This document shows, one piece after another, positions 30,528 to 33,647 of a stretch of 33,647 nucleotides of DNA. The translations under genes and the position numbers were made by a program. The stretch comes from Corallococcus exercitus (GTDB lineage Bacteria; Myxococcota; Myxococcia; Myxococcales; Myxococcaceae), in assembly GCF_003611585.1 (NCBI RefSeq), contig NZ_RAVW01000044.1:1-33647 (forward strand). The letters run 5' to 3'. The stretch's first letter is position 1. Each line of letters starts with the position of its first letter. The notes under the pieces were generated by a model. The model was given only the letters and a program-made list of their open reading frames with translations, did no database searches and was not told the origin of the DNA.

Positions 30528-31949
30528 TCAGGGACTCTTCCGCGCCGGAGCGGACGTGGGACCCGCGTACAGGTCGATGACCTCGCTGATGCCGCGCTGG
30601 CACACCGCGCAGAAGGGCACCCGGTCCCGGGTGAACATCATGCAGTCCGTCTGCGGCCGGAAGTACCCCTTCGCCTCGTAGTGGGCCCCCTCGAAGGCGC
30701 CCACCTTCCCGGAGAGCTTCTGCGTGCCCAGGAATTTCTCCTCCCAGTCCCGCTGCGCCACGAAGAGCGCGTCCATCTGCGCCTCGGGTTGACGCTCCGC
30801 GCGAATCTTCTGCCGCTGTTGCTGCACCTTCAGGGCATGGGCGTCATAGGTGGCCTGGTTCCAGGGCGTGGGCAGCGGGGTGCCGGGGGCCACCAGGTCC
30901 TTCCACTTGAGCTGGGCGGGGTCGTGGAGGGCGGTGACGTTCTTCTCCCAGGGCTCCACCCGCTCCGCGGGCGCGGCGCCGTAGATGGGGGCGGAGGTGT
31001 AGTACTCGTCCGCCAGCCCCGCGAAGTGGTGGCCGAACTCGTGGACGAAGACGTAGGGGGCCCAGAGGCTGTCGGCGGCCACGGTGCTGAAGAGGTTGAA
31101 GATGCCGCCGCCGCCGTAGGTGTTGCCGTTGGAGAGGATCTCCACGAACTCGTAGGGCGCGAAGGCGGCGGTGTCGCGCAGCGCTTCGTTGTCGAAGGTG
31201 AGGATGTAGCGCTCGGCGCCGAAGGCGTCGTAGGTGGAGCCCAGGGGCGGGCGGCGGTGGATGCCGGTGGACGGCCGCGAGATGCCGGACTCGGCCGCCC
31301 CGGGCATCAGCCCCCAGACGTTGAAGTCCGCCTTGCGCTCCTTGAAGGGGGAGTAGCTGAAGAGGATCTCCACCAGCTTGCGCGCGTCCTTCTCGAACTT
31401 GGCGCGCTCGGCTTCCGTGTAGCCGTCCCCCAGGATGAGGAAGTCCACCTTGTCCTGCGGTGGCCCGTTCTCCAGCAGCTTCAGCAGCGGGCCCGGCGCG
31501 GGCGGCGAGGACGGATCCACGAAGGGGTCCTTCGGATCCACGACCAGCGACCAGATCTCGCGGAAGGCGTTCTGGGCGTCGCGCTTCTTCAAGATCACCT
31601 GGACGGGGCGGTCCGGCGAGGGGAAGCGCAGCGACTCACTGAAGGTGCGGTGGGCCCCCTTCGCCTCGTCCGTCAGCTCCCACTCGCCGAAGATGGAGGC
31701 GAAGCCGCGCGAGTACAGGAGCCGGTTCGTCCGCTGGTCCCGCACCTCGAAGAGGTACTTGCCCAGGTTCGTCTCGTCGATGGCCCGCGCCGGGTGGCCC
31801 GGCCAGGGCAGCGGCTCCACCACCAGCCGCTCCAGGCTGAAGCGCTCCTCGGTGGCGTTGCCGGTGTGGAAGTAGTCGACGCGGAACGTCCGGGGCGCGG
31901 CGAGGGCGGTGCTCGCCGTGAACAGCAACAGCAGGAGGGAAGCGCGCAT
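30528..31949 (-). CDS. M64 (IgA-peptidase-like) zinc metallopeptidase
   Basis: This 473-aa secreted protease has a signal peptide (MRASLLLLLFTASTALAA). A beta-rich N-terminal domain (20-135) precedes an M64 catalytic domain: FLILGDGYTEAERAKF (170-185), the zinc site HEFGHHFAGLADEY (H303, E304, H307, and D314/E315 downstream) and a C-terminal segment with Cys residues (TDCMMFTR, FCAVC). It probably degrades extracellular protein, in keeping with predatory life. The gene is followed at 138 bp by the lipoprotein gene on the same strand. Confidence 0.92.
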   Translation of the reverse strand: MRASLLLLLFTASTALAAPRTFRVDYFHTGNATEERFSLERLVVEPLPWPGHPARAIDETNLGKYLFEVRDQRTNRLLYSRGFASIFGEWELTDEAKGAHRTFSESLRFPSPDRPVQVILKKRDAQNAFREIWSLVVDPKDPFVDPSSPPAPGPLLKLLENGPPQDKVDFLILGDGYTEAERAKFEKDARKLVEILFSYSPFKERKADFNVWGLMPGAAESGISRPSTGIHRRPPLGSTYDAFGAERYILTFDNEALRDTAAFAPYEFVEILSNGNTYGGGGIFNLFSTVAADSLWAPYVFVHEFGHHFAGLADEYYTSAPIYGAAPAERVEPWEKNVTALHDPAQLKWKDLVAPGTPLPTPWNQATYDAHALKVQQQRQKIRAERQPEAQMDALFVAQRDWEEKFLGTQKLSGKVGAFEGAHYEAKGYFRPQTDCMMFTRDRVPFCAVCQRGISEVIDLYAGPTSAPARKSP

Positions 31950-31976
31950 GGGGCACGACTCTACGCGCCCGGTGCC

Positions 31977-32002
31977 TCCCGGCCAGGAACCTCCGGCCGG
32001 GA
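31977..32002 (-). terminator. Hairpin downstream of the PEGA-domain gene
   Basis: TCCCGGCC (31977-31984) and GGCCGGGA (31995-32002) form a perfect 8-bp stem with a 10-nt loop in the 61-bp gap after the PEGA gene. No T run follows on the minus strand, so termination would be partial or factor-assisted. Confidence 0.4.
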
Positions 32003-32010
32003 ACGTCCCC

Positions 32011-33555
32011 TCAGAACGATCCAGACACGCTCGCCGCCGCGCCCGTCCCGTCCGCCGCCACCCCCAGCGTCACGGGCGCCGGCTTCGCGGGGGAGGACAC
32101 GAGGAAGAGCACCGCCCCGGTGACGACCGCCGCGCCCCCGCCTACGAGCAGCCCCGTCATGAGGTGGCTCTTGCCCACCAGCGAGTCGCGCAGCGCCACG
32201 GCCCGGGCATCCGTGCTGACGAGCTGGCCGCCGTTGGCCGCGCGGCGGTCCTCCAGGCCGTTCAGGTCCTTCTGGGCCAGCAGCCGCACCACGCCCGCGC
32301 CGCCCAGCGCCGCCACGCCCGCGCCCACCGCCACGTACGACGCCGTGCGCAGGCCCCTGCGGGGGGAGGCCACCGAGCCGGACACGTCCGCTTCCGACAG
32401 CAGGTTGGGGGCGGTGAGGTCCGCGCCCGTGCCGGAGGCCGCCGCCGTGCCCCGGTTGCTCCCCGCGTCCCAGGGCGCCTTGCCGTTGGCGTTGTTCATC
32501 ACCACGAGGTTGGAGGGCGAGCGTCCGGTGGTGACGAAGTCCACCAGCGCGGAGAGCGCCTCCCCGGGCGCGTCCAGGCCCTGCGTCTTGAAGCCGCCCT
32601 CGCGCAGCTTCTGCCCGCCCTCGACGTTGAGCACCGTGGCGGCGAACCACTTGGGCCCGCTGCTCGGGCGCTCCAGCCGCACGACGATGACCTCCTCCAC
32701 GCCCAGCGTGCCGCCCAGGCGCACCGCGTGGCTCAAGGTGCGCTCCTCGTTGCCGTCCGTGGCGGACAGGCACGGGAAGGGCGCGGCCGTCACCGACCCC
32801 TCATAGGCCAGGTCCACCAGCAGCGGCGTGTCCGCCCCCTGCGCCTGCACCTGGCGGGGGAAGCTCACCGCGTCCCCCTTCACCATGGACAGCTCGTACG
32901 CCCCGGCGGGCAGCTCCAGCGTGAGCGGCGTCTGCCCGACGCCCAGGCCCTCCAGGTACACGTCCGACGCGGGCAGCGTGGACTTCAGCGACAGCTTCAC
33001 CTTGGGCGTCCGGGCCAGGTCGCGGCGCAGCTTCTCGAAGGCCTGCCGGATGGAGGGGGCGTACTGGTCCGGGTCCAGCTGGTACTTCGGCTGGAGGCGC
33101 AGCACCTGGAGGAAGGCCGCGTCGCTGTCCTTCGTCTTTCCCAGCGCCCGCTGGTTGAGGCCGAGCAGCAGCTGCGCGTGGGCGAAGAGCTTCCAGCGCG
33201 GCTCGCCCGGCGGCAGGCGGCGGATGTCGCGCAGGGCGTCGTCCAGAAGCTGGGACGCGCGGGCGTTGCGGCCCTCGTAGAACTGGTCCTGCGCGGCGTC
33301 CAGCTGGCGCTGGAGGTCCTCGAAGGAGCGCGAGGACGCGGGGAAGAGGCGCTCGGCGAACTCGGGGACGCCCAGCACGCGCTGTTCGGGGCGGGCGCGC
33401 AGGGCGTCGTAGAACGCCTTGGACTGGCCGCTCAGCTCCGCGTCCCGGCAGTCTCCGCTGGAGACCACCAGCCGGTGGGGCGCGGCCCGCGAGGCGGTGG
33501 CGCACAGCAGGCACAGCAGCAGCGCGAACGCGGACGGCTTCGGACGGAAGGGCAT
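32011..33555 (-). CDS. PEGA-domain exported protein
   Basis: This 514-aa protein has a signal peptide (FALLLCLLCATASRAA). A helical, TPR-like region (about 75-175: ASQLLDDALRDIRRLPPGEPR, FAHAQLLLGLNQRALGK) is followed by a PEGA domain (about 190-240: SDVYLEGLGVGQTPLTLELPAG). Further on are a beta-rich region and two hydrophobic helices (about 410-430 and 460-485). It is probably an envelope protein involved in cell-surface structure or signalling; no enzyme motif is seen. Start may be ATG 33555 or the ATG 6 bp upstream. Confidence 0.82.
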   Translation of the reverse strand: MPFRPKPSAFALLLCLLCATASRAAPHRLVVSSGDCRDAELSGQSKAFYDALRARPEQRVLGVPEFAERLFPASSRSFEDLQRQLDAAQDQFYEGRNARASQLLDDALRDIRRLPPGEPRWKLFAHAQLLLGLNQRALGKTKDSDAAFLQVLRLQPKYQLDPDQYAPSIRQAFEKLRRDLARTPKVKLSLKSTLPASDVYLEGLGVGQTPLTLELPAGAYELSMVKGDAVSFPRQVQAQGADTPLLVDLAYEGSVTAAPFPCLSATDGNEERTLSHAVRLGGTLGVEEVIVVRLERPSSGPKWFAATVLNVEGGQKLREGGFKTQGLDAPGEALSALVDFVTTGRSPSNLVVMNNANGKAPWDAGSNRGTAAASGTGADLTAPNLLSEADVSGSVASPRRGLRTASYVAVGAGVAALGGAGVVRLLAQKDLNGLEDRRAANGGQLVSTDARAVALRDSLVGKSHLMTGLLVGGGAAVVTGAVLFLVSSPAKPAPVTLGVAADGTGAAASVSGSF

Positions 33556-33647
33556 GGTCACGTGGGTGTGGAAGGGATGGCCGGACCGGCGATGCAGGCC
33601 GCGTTCCGTCCTCTACCGGACTGTCCACCCTCCAGGCCAGCGACCCC

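Noticed and set aside
28866-32123. Very long plus-strand open frame (1085 aa)
   Set aside because: Antisense to the lipoprotein and M64 genes, Arg/Gly/Val-rich as expected of shadow frames in high-GC DNA; no domains.

Overview
The window looks like a chromosomal segment of a fruiting myxobacterium of the Myxococcus/Corallococcus group. It has very high GC with strongly GC-biased third codon positions. It also carries families typical of that group: TIGR02268/DUF2381 next to Ser/Thr kinases, a lipoprotein toxin with its immunity gene, and long Asp/Gly-rich lipoproteins. Everything here comes from reading the sequence; no database search was run.

Left flank (1-1650): a hemerythrin-domain gene and a SIMPL/DUF541 gene.

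Integrated element (about 1617-15596, 13,956 bp between equivalent ends). The last codons of the SIMPL gene are duplicated at 15573-15606 with synonymous differences. A 24-bp identical core marks attL (1617-1640) and attR (15573-15596), each containing the inverted repeat GCGAAG-N11-CTTCGC. Just inside both ends are direct copies of a TGTGCCCC-type sequence that resemble integrase arm sites. Next to attL is a leftward five-gene module in which every junction is a 4-bp stop/start overlap: winged-helix regulator, AEP-type primase, SF3-type helicase, excisionase, tyrosine integrase. Four alternating copies of GTGACGGAG sit at the start of the primase gene and may be a replication origin. No capsid, packaging or conjugation gene is visible, so the backbone resembles a phage satellite or other self-replicating integrative element.

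Cargo of the element, mostly rightward: (a) a GC-rich signalling block with a DUF2381 protein, a Ser/Thr kinase apparently split from its membrane/C-terminal part by a frameshift, and a second kinase lacking the usual catalytic-loop Asn; (b) a more AT-rich two-gene type I CBASS, with a CD-NTase and an S-4TM membrane effector; (c) a decayed IS5-family transposase; (d) an HNH nuclease with an unrecognised sensor-like C-terminal half, followed by a small unknown gene. The element is best read as a mobile defence island.

Right flank (15607-33647), host genes: a lipoprotein toxin with a C-terminal Tox-REase-5 domain and its Imm52 immunity protein; a 434-aa unknown; a SCO protein pair divergent from a YtkA/FixH-like protein; two unknowns; a DODA-type dioxygenase; a DJ-1/PfpI protein divergent from a LysR regulator with a good dyad operator; a small lipoprotein; a secreted endonuclease/exonuclease/phosphatase lipoprotein beside a second large lipoprotein with an OB-like segment; an M64 metallopeptidase; and a PEGA-domain protein. 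No tRNA, rRNA or CRISPR array was seen.
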